A stretch of 64,000 nt of DNA from positions 1 to 64,000 of the forward strand of contig CANGNA010000003.1 of assembly GCA_947455215.1 (NCBI GenBank), given 5' to 3'. Each line of letters opens with the position of its first letter. The first letter of the stretch is position 1. Both the position numbers and the translations under genes were made by a program. Of the stretch, positions 19,633 to 28,573 are shown in pieces. The notes beneath the pieces were generated by a model, which did no database searches, was not told the origin of the DNA, and saw only the letters and a list, made by a program, of their open reading frames with translations. The stretch is from Chitinophagaceae bacterium. Its GTDB lineage: Bacteria; Bacteroidota; Bacteroidia; Chitinophagales; Chitinophagaceae.

Positions 19633-20376
19633 ATGAATAACTACGAACTTTTTCACCAATTGCACCACCAGGCCGGGCCGTTTATCCTGGCCAATGTCTG
19701 GAACGCCAAAAGCGCCCAGGTAGCACAGGCAGGCGGCTTCCAGGCCATCGCCACCTCCAGCGGGGCAATTGCAGATTCGCTGGGCTACCCCGACGGAGAA
19801 AAAATACCCTTCGATGAAATGCTGTACATCATTAAAAGGATAAAGGCGGTCACCAATATCCCTTTATCGGTAGACATGGAGCGCGGCTATACCGATGACC
19901 TCGACGAGTTGAACGACCACATCAGGCAGTTGCTGGATATTGGCGTAGTGGGCATAAACATAGAAGACGCGCAAGGGGAAGATACGCACCTGGCAAAGCT
20001 GCGCAGCATCAAAAGCTACCTTCAAAAAACAAACAGGCAGCTCTTCATCAATGCAAGGACCGATGTGTTTTTACAAAAGCTGGAATCGCCGCTGGAGACC
20101 ACATTGAAGCGGGCAGCGCTGTATCACCAGGCCGGCGCCGATGGGCTGTTTGTTACCGGCTTGCAGGATGCAGATACCATCACAAGCATTACGGCCGGAA
20201 CCACGCTGCCGGTAAATGTGGTGGCCACTCCTAGGCTGGCTTCTTACCAGCCGTTGGCCGATTGTGGTGTAAAGCGCATCAGCATGGCCGCCTTCCTATA
20301 CAGGGCTACCTATAAGCAACTGGAAGTTATTGCCGGCGATATCAGTAACGGGCAGCGCTTTTTATCGCTCTATTAA
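19633..20376 (+). CDS. Isocitrate lyase/PEP mutase family protein
   Basis: FILANVWNAKSAQVAQAGGFQAIATSSGAIADSLGYPDGE; DMERGY; GINIEDAQGE; NARTDVF. Confidence 0.93.
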   Translation: MNNYELFHQLHHQAGPFILANVWNAKSAQVAQAGGFQAIATSSGAIADSLGYPDGEKIPFDEMLYIIKRIKAVTNIPLSVDMERGYTDDLDELNDHIRQLLDIGVVGINIEDAQGEDTHLAKLRSIKSYLQKTNRQLFINARTDVFLQKLESPLETTLKRAALYHQAGADGLFVTGLQDADTITSITAGTTLPVNVVATPRLASYQPLADCGVKRISMAAFLYRATYKQLEVIAGDISNGQRFLSLY

Positions 20377-20401
20377 GCCAATTCAATTCAATGTCTGCCA
20401 A

Positions 20402-21433
20402 ATGAAAAAGCTAATCATACTCATGGCCATGGTGGCAATAGTTGCTGTTGGCCATGCACAGCCCGGAAAGAGCTCAACAACATCAAAAACTCAAAAACAC
20501 GAAACAATGGAACACAAAGATTTTACAAGTACCATAAGCGTAGAAAAGAGCCCTATGGCGGCTTTTAATGCTATCAGGAACTTCAGGGGATGGTGGAGCG
20601 AGGACATAGAGGGCGCAACCGACAAGCCCGGCGAGATATTCTTTTACCACTATAAAGATGTGCATCTATGCAAGCTGAAACTTATAGAGGAAGTGCCCGG
20701 CAAAAAGCTGGTGTACCAGGTGGTGGATAACCAGTTCAGCTTTACAAAAGATAAAACAGAATGGATAGGCACGCAGCTGATCTTTGATATTACCGGCAGC
20801 GGGGAGCAGGCAACGGTTAAGTTCACGCACAAAGGCCTGGTGCCGGAGTATGAATGTTACAATGTATGCAACGATGCCTGGACAGGCTTCATACAGAAAA
20901 GCTTGAAAGACTACATTAATACTGGGAAAGGGCAGCCTAACCCTAAAGATGGCACTAACGAGATAAACGCCGAGAACATAAGCAAGTGGAAGATCAATGG
21001 CTCGGAGCAAACCCGCAGTTATACATTCGGCTTTGAGACAAACCGCAGCGCCGAAGAGGTGTTCAGCATACTTTCAGACCCCCACAAATGGTGGACAGGT
21101 ATCTATGGCGAAGCAATAGAAGGCAGCTTCAGTGCTGTAGGCGATGAGTTTACCTACAAGGCGGGCGATGGTATGCACTATTCTGAGCAGAAGGTAACAG
21201 AGCTGGTACCCGGCAAGAAAGTAACCTGGCAGATCATCAAAAGCAACCTTTCCTTTTTGCAGCACAAAGACGAGTGGACCGGCACATCAATAGAAATGAC
21301 CATAACCCCCAACGGCAGCAAAACCCACGTACAGTTTACCCACAAAGGCCTGGTGCCCGCCATAGAATGCTACGGCGCCTGCTCTAGCGCATGGACACAA
21401 TACATGAACAACCTGAAAACTGCGCTGAATTAA
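20402..21433 (+). CDS. Secreted protein with two tandem AHSA1/SRPBCC-like domains
   Basis: Signal peptide then two similar domains (WWSEDIEG...KFTHKGLVPEYECYNVCNDAW and WWTGIYGEAIEG...QFTHKGLVPAIECYGACSSAW). Confidence 0.8.
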   Translation: MKKLIILMAMVAIVAVGHAQPGKSSTTSKTQKHETMEHKDFTSTISVEKSPMAAFNAIRNFRGWWSEDIEGATDKPGEIFFYHYKDVHLCKLKLIEEVPGKKLVYQVVDNQFSFTKDKTEWIGTQLIFDITGSGEQATVKFTHKGLVPEYECYNVCNDAWTGFIQKSLKDYINTGKGQPNPKDGTNEINAENISKWKINGSEQTRSYTFGFETNRSAEEVFSILSDPHKWWTGIYGEAIEGSFSAVGDEFTYKAGDGMHYSEQKVTELVPGKKVTWQIIKSNLSFLQHKDEWTGTSIEMTITPNGSKTHVQFTHKGLVPAIECYGACSSAWTQYMNNLKTALN

Positions 21434-21631
21434 ATTCTTACCGCATCAATAGTGAAAGGAGGCTGTCTCCGTAGGGTGGGGGATGGCCTCTTTTGCGTTA
21501 GAGTGTGTTGGGTAGTCCCAATTGAACTATTCTCGAACAAATTCATTGAGGACCTGAAGAAATTGGCTGATGTTTTTGCGCTTGTATAGCGAAAACTACA
21601 TTTATTTTTGTAGGGCAAACTGATTAATGCT

Positions 21632-22525
21632 ATGGATTTAGAAGGTGATATTCAGAAAGAGGTCGAACGCGTTCTTGGAGCAAATGGCGTTAAATATAAA
21701 GCTAAAAACTATGCAGATTCATTAACCGATTACTTGACACTTAACCGAAAATATATTAAGCAACAGCCGAGGGAGGTTTTATTATCTAAGGAGTTAAGTA
21801 TCAAGCAGAGTAGCGATCCAAATAGGTGGAATCAATTACAGAATATAATCAGAGCAGTTAAAAAAGGGGGAAATTTAAACCAATATCAAAGTGAAAGACT
21901 TTATCAGGTAAATTTTCACGACTACCTATTGTATAACTGGAACATCCACCATCTACATCTGTCCTCAGAGCAAAACAGGAAAGATAAACGCTTTAATAAG
22001 AGAACAAAATATTTAGTTTTTGCTTGCGTAAAAAAAGAAGCCATTTATTTTCTTGATTTTGCAAGCCATGATCAAGCTAATATTTTTGCCGAAGAAAATT
22101 GGTTGCGAATAATTGCAAATAACTGGCCAAGTTTACTTACTCCCTACGATGGCGATCCCATTTTCAGCAATGGGCAGAAAATAACTACTGCATTGAGAAA
22201 TGAACTTTGGAACACAGGCTACTCTATTGGATTTACGAAAGTTGACGATAATGCATATGTCGATCCGGGAATTGGAATTACGAGTTCCGGGCATAGTATA
22301 TTAGTAATGATAGAGCGAAATGAGATTATTCGATGGGTCTATGAACATGGTAAGCTAATCATAGAAAGCAAAACGGAATTCGAGGAAGCCTTTGCAAAGC
22401 TATTTAATATTTCGTCGGAGAAAATCAGATATAAAGCGCGACTAACTCCACGTATACAGATTTATGAGCAAACAACAGGCGACATTCTTTTTGAATACCC
22501 CAACTACATTACGAAACGAGCGTGA
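21632..22525 (+). CDS. Uncharacterised accessory protein with NWNIHHLHLS motif
   Basis: 297-aa ORF, AT-rich relative to neighbours; conserved-looking VNFHDYLLYNWNIHHLHLSSEQ and KYLVFACVKKEAIYFLDFASHD blocks. Confidence 0.7.
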   Translation: MDLEGDIQKEVERVLGANGVKYKAKNYADSLTDYLTLNRKYIKQQPREVLLSKELSIKQSSDPNRWNQLQNIIRAVKKGGNLNQYQSERLYQVNFHDYLLYNWNIHHLHLSSEQNRKDKRFNKRTKYLVFACVKKEAIYFLDFASHDQANIFAEENWLRIIANNWPSLLTPYDGDPIFSNGQKITTALRNELWNTGYSIGFTKVDDNAYVDPGIGITSSGHSILVMIERNEIIRWVYEHGKLIIESKTEFEEAFAKLFNISSEKIRYKARLTPRIQIYEQTTGDILFEYPNYITKRA

Positions 22526-22556
22526 CTAATTCTTTAGGGAAGGCCTTTTGTAGGGG

Positions 22557-22648
22557 TTTCCGTCCTCGGTGAGTCTCTCGTATAGCTTTCGCCTGGCCGA
22601 GGACTCACCGATATCGGATGGGCTAAACGTAATGAGTTTTTGTAGCAC
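22557..22648. repeat. 92-nt direct repeat DR1 (CCTCGGTGAGTC...GACTCACCGATATCGG family)
   Basis: Base-by-base similar to 24454..24545; internal inverted repeat CGGTGAGTC/GACTCACCG. Confidence 0.8.
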
Positions 22649-22814
22649 CAAAGTAGTTCGACCTGGATTCGAACCAGCCTGGGGCATAAAAAAAGCAGTC
22701 ATTTCTGACTGCTTTTGTAGAGTGGACGGGGGAAATGTCGAACCAAATCTTTGACGATTTGATAAAAGTTTATCACGTGGCAATGAAATTGAACCTATAA
22801 ATGGAGGATGTTTA

Positions 22815-24386
22815 TTACTCGTTAACTACTTCTATATTATCCGAAGAATACAAGCATGATATTTTCCAGAACCTATGATCCCAAATATCGTTTTCTTCAT
22901 CAGTACACACGGTAGAGTAAGCAAATGGCTCGTGTACATTTTCTGGCAATTGAAAAGCACCAGCTTTATATTCTTGGCGATACTTGGCTAGCTCTGGCGG
23001 GTAGGCCCATATTACAGGCATGAGCTTAAACGGTCTATGAACAGAACCGTTATTGGTTTTTTTGTTAAGCTTATCTATTATCTTTCCATTAATAAAGTCA
23101 GATAACCTGTCCATTGGTTTGTAAATATGAATACTCACTACTTCAACCAATATTACTTCTCCGTCTTTCTCAATAGTGAAATCAGCTTTTTTATCGCCAT
23201 ATATTTCATCTGTCTCTACATGAAGCAGTGAATAGCCATTATTTAATAGAGTGTTTAATACGGCTAACTCGGCAAAATGGTTTCGGAAATCTTTATTGAA
23301 CTCCAACAGCATTTTCCTTAGCGTGTCGCGTATTTGTTTCTTTTGGTCTGGTGCCAGTTTACAGTTTAAGTCCAATAATGTTAGATAAATGAACTCATAC
23401 ATTTTTGTAGCCGACTTATCACCTTTCATTGTTTCAACAATTACCCCATACAGATTTACTTCAACCTTCAAATAGTTGTTATTAACCTCAAACTGCCGTT
23501 TCATTTCTATTAACCAATCTTCAACCTTTTGGTCTATATATTTCCAATCACTATCACTTATATTTTGCGGTTCTAAAAGTTCAAAAAGAACAGGTAAGAA
23601 GTACCTTAACCTTGATTGAGTATCGTTTAATTTGGGGTTTTGTGTTTCATCAGGTAGAATGTTTTCATTTTTCATTTCATTCAGAATTTCGGTAGCCGAT
23701 TTATCACAATACGCTATTGCTTGATTAAATACGCTATCATTTTGAGCATCGGCAGAAGCGTACAATAATTGAAAATTTCGTGGGAGAAAGAAGTTGTCAA
23801 TAATTGGCATCTCTCTTTTGTTATATGCTTGAATATTGCCTAGTTCACTATCTACTATTATTCCAATTTTTTTCTCTGGTGTGTAGCTAGCATCCTTAAT
23901 TACAAACTCAATAAACTGCTTCCAATTCATCAATTCTGTTTTTTCATAGTCACCAGAGAATGTAAAATGGGTAGCATACCGAAACTCTGGATTAATGAAT
24001 TTTAATCCCTGTTGGGTCATCGATACGATTTCAACAGCAAAACCGAAATGAACTTTTTTTTCAAGTATTACAGAAGTATTCGTATCTATCGCCATCAACC
24101 AGTCGAAATTGATTATGTTTTGTTCGACACTTGTTAACGTTGTATTGGTAACGGTATTGGTGTGCTTGAAACCGGGCTTATTCGGCCGCTGATAGCCCGT
24201 TATAAAATCAGTGTGTATTTGTCGCTGATCTGTTCTTATCGCTATTTCAATTCCTAAGCCCGTTTGCCTCACTCCAAATTGAAGTGTTTTCAATTCATCG
24301 GGGGGAATACCGTCAAGAGAAAACTTAACGCCATTAAATCGCGGCTTTTTGTCAGGCTGTTTTTTATTTCTATTCTTTTTGCCCAT
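22815..24386 (-). CDS. Uncharacterised protein, candidate nuclease-like C-terminal domain
   Basis: 524-aa product from the M at MGKKNRNKKQPDKKPRF; the longer 24545 start reads through a repeat. C-terminal KKADFTIEKDGEVILVEVVSIHI resembles a PD-(D/E)XK core without a clear Lys. Confidence 0.65.
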   Translation of the reverse strand: MGKKNRNKKQPDKKPRFNGVKFSLDGIPPDELKTLQFGVRQTGLGIEIAIRTDQRQIHTDFITGYQRPNKPGFKHTNTVTNTTLTSVEQNIINFDWLMAIDTNTSVILEKKVHFGFAVEIVSMTQQGLKFINPEFRYATHFTFSGDYEKTELMNWKQFIEFVIKDASYTPEKKIGIIVDSELGNIQAYNKREMPIIDNFFLPRNFQLLYASADAQNDSVFNQAIAYCDKSATEILNEMKNENILPDETQNPKLNDTQSRLRYFLPVLFELLEPQNISDSDWKYIDQKVEDWLIEMKRQFEVNNNYLKVEVNLYGVIVETMKGDKSATKMYEFIYLTLLDLNCKLAPDQKKQIRDTLRKMLLEFNKDFRNHFAELAVLNTLLNNGYSLLHVETDEIYGDKKADFTIEKDGEVILVEVVSIHIYKPMDRLSDFINGKIIDKLNKKTNNGSVHRPFKLMPVIWAYPPELAKYRQEYKAGAFQLPENVHEPFAYSTVCTDEENDIWDHRFWKISCLYSSDNIEVVNE

Positions 24387-24453
24387 TAATGATAAGTCTA
24401 TTGACAACAAAGATAAATTAAATCTATCTGAGTGGACGATTGTAGGTTCGACT

Positions 24454-24545
24454 TTTCCGTCCTCGCCGAGTCTCTCGTATAGCTTCGCCTCGCTGAGGAC
24501 TCGCCGATATCGGATGGGGCTAAATGTAACAATTTTTTGTAGCAC
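24454..24545. repeat. 92-nt direct repeat DR2
   Basis: TTTCCGTCCTCGCCGAGTCTCTCGTATAGCTTCGCCTCGCTGAGGACTCGCCGATATCGGATGGGG...TTTTTTGTAGCAC, parallel to DR1. Confidence 0.8.
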
Positions 24546-24557
24546 TATTGTTGTTAT

Positions 24558-24612
24558 CGCCGAGTCCGTCCCAAGCGCAAGGCCACCGCACAGCGGAGAC
24601 TCGGCGAGGATA
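24558..24612. repeat. Related inverted repeat CGCCGAGTC...GACTCGGCG
   Basis: CGCCGAGTCCGTCCCAAGCGCAAGGCCACCGCACAGCGGAGACTCGGCGAGG: 9-bp complementary ends, adjacent to DR2. Confidence 0.6.
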
Positions 24613-24652
24613 TAAAGAGATATTTAGTGTGGAAAGATGGATTTCTATATAG

Positions 24653-24660
24653 TATCTTTG
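24653..24660 (+). promoter_or_regulatory. -7 element TATCTTTG
   Basis: TATCTTTG 14 nt before ATG 24675. Confidence 0.45.
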
Positions 24661-24674
24661 GTTAAAAGGCAACA

Positions 24675-24968
24675 ATGAAGCTTCATGTAGAATGTCAGGC
24701 AGAGTTAAGCGGGGTTAGATTCAACCTTACGTTATCCTGTGTAGATTTTACTTTGGTAAATGATGGGTCTGGTGACTGGGTACATCAGTTTACGCATCCT
24801 GATAATTACACGTATGTATTTACTATTCGTGCTGATAAGAAAACTTGCGTTATAAATGGTATGACTATAATCGGCAAACCAAGTATTAATGATTGTTCAA
24901 AAGATGATTGTTCAAAAGATGACGGACATGTTATAATAACCAAAGTAGAAACACTAGTTAATAAATAG
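24675..24968 (+). CDS. Hypothetical protein (97 aa)
   Basis: ORF with an upstream -7-like box; C-terminal tandem DCSKDDCSKDD. Confidence 0.5.
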   Translation: MKLHVECQAELSGVRFNLTLSCVDFTLVNDGSGDWVHQFTHPDNYTYVFTIRADKKTCVINGMTIIGKPSINDCSKDDCSKDDGHVIITKVETLVNK

Positions 24969-25031
24969 TTCGGTAGGACTAAATCGGGAACCTGTTTTTC
25001 ACTCCCTCGGATTTGCAATCCCATAACAAAC

Positions 25032-25060
25032 AAAAAAAGCAACCATTTCTGATTGCTTTT
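25032..25060 (-). terminator. Terminator downstream of tRNA-Met
   Basis: Minus strand AAAAGCAATCAGAAATGGTTGCTTTTTTT: hairpin plus T-run. Confidence 0.75.
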
Positions 25061-25069
25061 CTGAGGATG

Positions 25070-25141
<72 letters not shown>

Positions 25142-25348
25142 ATGTGGATGCAAATGTAGGGCGAATAAACTTCTCCACCAAAGGAAAATTATCTTTTAGC
25201 TAAATTTATTTAAACCGCATATCACCTGGTGTGTCCGCAAGGCCATACTTTATGTTGTAAGTAATAGCCCGCACGCAGCCGCTCTGGCCTTTTTTAGAAA
25301 AAAGATTTGTACTATTGTTGCAACTTTATCAGCTTACAGAACCAAGCT

Positions 25349-25840
25349 ATGTCCTACAAAAAACTAATACTTTTTGCAGTCGCAGCCCTGGGGGTAATGA
25401 TGTTCTTTAAAACAGACTATTACACCTTGTGGATAGACAAATATATTATGAACCCGAGCACCACCTTGTCCGACCAGATGGAACGGACAAGTGCGGAGCA
25501 GCGGAAGGAATACAGGTACGGCAACTTGTATGTGATGTGCCAGTATATGAAAAAGACGCTGGACACCACATCGTTCAAAACAAAGGAGCCTATAGTGCTG
25601 CTGCCGCCTAACGATTACCTTACTGCGCAGGGCATTACGCTGTTCCATATGCCGGAGCCGGCCGAGTTTTACTACCACACCGGCATAAAAACCGTGTGGA
25701 CCACCAGCCCCGATGTGCAGCAGGCCAACTGGGCGCTGATACCCAGCGGCAAAACATCTATAGCTATGATGCCGCTGAAAACAGCAGAAGACCGCAACAG
25801 ATTGTTGGACATGTATAAAAACTACAAACCTGGCTTATGA
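25349..25840 (+). CDS. Hypothetical membrane-anchored protein
   Basis: MSYKKLILFAVAALGVMMFFKTDYYTLWIDKY N-terminal TM; overlaps the next gene by 4 nt. Confidence 0.65.
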   Translation: MSYKKLILFAVAALGVMMFFKTDYYTLWIDKYIMNPSTTLSDQMERTSAEQRKEYRYGNLYVMCQYMKKTLDTTSFKTKEPIVLLPPNDYLTAQGITLFHMPEPAEFYYHTGIKTVWTTSPDVQQANWALIPSGKTSIAMMPLKTAEDRNRLLDMYKNYKPGL

Positions 25841-27312
25841 ACCTGATCGGATTACTTTTCTTATTGATAACGCAGTTCATCACCGGCAGGGGCGTGATAG
25901 AATTATGCAAGGTGAAGATGAGGCCGCTGCTCATGTTCTGCTATTCTTTTATAGCAGGCGTGGCCATCTTCTCGTTCCTGCCATTCATACTGGAGCTGTT
26001 TCATGTTACCATCAATATGTCGTCGGTATCTATAGCCATTGGTGTTACCACCATTGCGTTCATGGTGCCGCTGCTGGGGCAGATCAGGAACTTCAAACTG
26101 CCATCGGCCAAAGACTTTAAACTGCCCGGCATTTACGAGATACCGTTCCTTACCATCTTCGTATTGCTGATATTGCTCAGCGTATGGCGTGCTTGGTTCT
26201 ACCCGCCCAATGCCCGCGACATGCTGTCTGGCCCCGAAGTAATGGCCGACCTCGCACTAAGGGAAGGACACATCATTAACTCCCTGTTCAAGATCGATCT
26301 GCAATCTACCAACAACTACCTTAAGCCGCCGTTCATCACCAGCCTGCAGATCATCTACAAGCTCTATGTGCAGCCGTTTGGTCAAACGTGGCTCAGCATC
26401 CTGTTTGTCAACTTTATTGTTATAGTATATACACTGCTCAAAGAAAGGATACACCCTGTGCTGCTGGGCTTTGCTATGCTGTACTTCTTCGGCATGCCCG
26501 AGGTGTTTGGTTACTCTTACCTCATGCTGTTCGATTACAGCAACATGATCTTCTTCTTCAGCGGCTACTATTTCCTCAACCAGTATTTCGAGCATAAGGA
26601 CAATGGCAATTTTGCCTTCTCCGTATTCCTGTTCACCATTGCTACGTATATACGTACAGAGACGCTGATATTGGTGGGCATGAATCTGCCGATCATCTTC
26701 TATTATCATTACAAGGATAAGCTACCAATGGCAAAGTCGGCCATCAGGATGGCGATCTTTGTGGCCATACCATTTGTTATCTACTTCCTGTGTATGAATG
26801 TCTACATCAAGCATTTCATACCCATCAAGTACGATGTGTCTGCTGATATGAATAAGAACCTGGGCGATATCAGCCCGCTGTTCGACAGGCTCAGCGGTAT
26901 GTTCAGCAAGCTGTTGTTCGCCTCAGAGACCAACTATCCTTACTACGGTTATTTCCCGCACCTGTTCGTATTGCTCTTGCTGGTAGATATTGTGTTCTTC
27001 CGTAAGTTCAATAAAGAGGGCATAACATTGTTCTATGGTATTGCGGTTACTTACATTGGTCTGGCCTTCATTGGTTACTTGCTGCCGCTTGCTGATCTGA
27101 TGCACACCACCAAGCGTGGCTTGTTCAAACTGTTCCCGCTGGTATTGTTGTACTACAGGGATAGCCCGGCATTGCAGCGGCTGACGGCCATCATTAAAAA
27201 TTGGGAAGATGGCATATCCACCCCAAGGCCACAACAGCCACGCCCGGCACCGGCGCCTAAGCCGCAGCCGGCACCAAGGCCGGCGCAGCCAGCCCAGCAG
27301 AAGAAAAAGTAA
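25837..27312 (+). CDS. Polytopic membrane protein with Pro/Ala/Gln-rich C-terminal tail
   Basis: Many TM segments; tail PRPQQPRPAPAPKPQPAPRPAQPAQQKKK; GT-C-like layout. Confidence 0.7.
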   Translation: MNLIGLLFLLITQFITGRGVIELCKVKMRPLLMFCYSFIAGVAIFSFLPFILELFHVTINMSSVSIAIGVTTIAFMVPLLGQIRNFKLPSAKDFKLPGIYEIPFLTIFVLLILLSVWRAWFYPPNARDMLSGPEVMADLALREGHIINSLFKIDLQSTNNYLKPPFITSLQIIYKLYVQPFGQTWLSILFVNFIVIVYTLLKERIHPVLLGFAMLYFFGMPEVFGYSYLMLFDYSNMIFFFSGYYFLNQYFEHKDNGNFAFSVFLFTIATYIRTETLILVGMNLPIIFYYHYKDKLPMAKSAIRMAIFVAIPFVIYFLCMNVYIKHFIPIKYDVSADMNKNLGDISPLFDRLSGMFSKLLFASETNYPYYGYFPHLFVLLLLVDIVFFRKFNKEGITLFYGIAVTYIGLAFIGYLLPLADLMHTTKRGLFKLFPLVLLYYRDSPALQRLTAIIKNWEDGISTPRPQQPRPAPAPKPQPAPRPAQPAQQKKK

Positions 27313-27371
27313 CACCTCATTTCTATACAGAGCAGGCTAACCACCTGCTCTTATTTTTAGAACACAGTCTT

Positions 27372-27998
27372 ATGAGCATACTCAGCCAGCTGGCCTCAGA
27401 GCAGGGCATCAACAGTACAGAACCTAATAAGCTATTGGCCAAAAAGCTGGTGGCAGAAAAAGATGTGAAAGGCATCAAGGAGCTGGCTGATAACCTCTCT
27501 AACAAAAAGCAACGCATCCAAAGCGATTGCATCAAAACACTATACGAAGCAGGGGAACTGGCTCCTGAGTTGATAGCACCACATGCCGATACTTTCATAC
27601 AGCTGCTGGATAGCACCAACAACCGCATGGTATGGGGCGCTATGACGGCCCTTAGCGCCTGCGCGCCGCTGGTGGCACCCAAGTTATATAAAGTGATAGC
27701 CAGGATAGTAGATATAGCCGACAAGGGCACCGTCATCACCCGCGATCATGCTGTGAATATACTGGTCAGCCTGTCGGCACACAAAGCCTATGCGCCAGAT
27801 GCGCTGCCCCTGTTGCTGGAGCAGATACTGGCAGCCCCCGTAAACCAGATGCCCACCTATGCCGAAAAGACGGCTACGGTAATAGACGCGGCACATAAAG
27901 AGCAATTGCTCGATGTCATCCGCAAGCGCTTGCCCGATATTGAGGGTGATGCCAAACTGAAGCGCCTGGCCAAAGTAATGAAGAAGCTATCGGCTTAG
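27372..27998 (+). CDS. HEAT-repeat-like protein
   Basis: Repeated amphipathic helices (NRMVWGAMTALSACAPL..., HAVNILVSLSAHKAY...). Confidence 0.65.
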   Translation: MSILSQLASEQGINSTEPNKLLAKKLVAEKDVKGIKELADNLSNKKQRIQSDCIKTLYEAGELAPELIAPHADTFIQLLDSTNNRMVWGAMTALSACAPLVAPKLYKVIARIVDIADKGTVITRDHAVNILVSLSAHKAYAPDALPLLLEQILAAPVNQMPTYAEKTATVIDAAHKEQLLDVIRKRLPDIEGDAKLKRLAKVMKKLSA

Positions 27999-28483
27999 TG
28001 CGCTCTTGATATAAGGGGTAGTGCTGCCGCTATCGCCACCTTTTCTGCTGCATGGTCGCCACCTTCGCTAAATGGCCATACAAACAGGGCTTGTATTGGG
28101 TTGTTGCTGCGTATCTCGTCTATAGCTTTCAGGGTAAGGCGCAGGGTAATGCCCTTGCGACGGTATTCTTCCAGCACCAGCGCAGAACATAGGTAAATAG
28201 CCTCATACGGCACCCCAACCAGCGTCAGCTCCAGCAGCTCCTTCTCCGATATTTCGTGTTGCACAAACCGCTCCATCAGTGGCAGGGTAGTGGGCAATAC
28301 CAGCAGCCACGCCACGGGCCCGTTCTCGTTATTCTCGGCCTGCATGGTGGCGGGGTGTATGGCCATTAACTTCTCCCGCTGCTCATCGGTCATCTCTATC
28401 TGGTCGGGATCAGAACGATAATCAAATGCCTCATCTGCCAGCGCTATCAATCGTTCAAAGTTGCTCTTGCCTGTGTTTGCCAT
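27995..28483 (-). CDS. GNAT-like acetyltransferase
   Basis: YLCSALVLEEYRRKGITLRLTLKAIDEI resembles the GNAT motif region. Confidence 0.55.
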   Translation of the reverse strand: MANTGKSNFERLIALADEAFDYRSDPDQIEMTDEQREKLMAIHPATMQAENNENGPVAWLLVLPTTLPLMERFVQHEISEKELLELTLVGVPYEAIYLCSALVLEEYRRKGITLRLTLKAIDEIRSNNPIQALFVWPFSEGGDHAAEKVAIAAALPLISRAH

Positions 28484-28573
28484 ACCCTGCAAAAGTAGCC
28501 GCTTTTGGTGGTGCTCTGCTGTTAATATTGCGTTGGTGTATTTATATTTGTAACCATCTTAATATCCGCACCT

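Noticed and set aside
22717-22745. Second tRNA-like fragment GTAGAGTGGACGGGGGAAATGTCGAACC
   Set aside because: Resemblance to a tRNA 3' end is too weak without a matching acceptor or T-arm.
22526-22783. Minus-strand ORF of 85 aa with LQKLITFSPSDIGESSARRKLYERLTEDG
   Set aside because: It reads through DR1. The same peptide style appears at the extended N-terminus of the 24545 ORF because DR2 is the same repeat, so coding is unlikely; a decayed coding ancestor cannot be excluded.
24386-24545. Upstream start (24545) for the uncharacterised minus-strand protein
   Set aside because: The extension consists of DR2 repeat sequence; MGKKNRNKKQPDKKPRF at 24386 is a more natural start.
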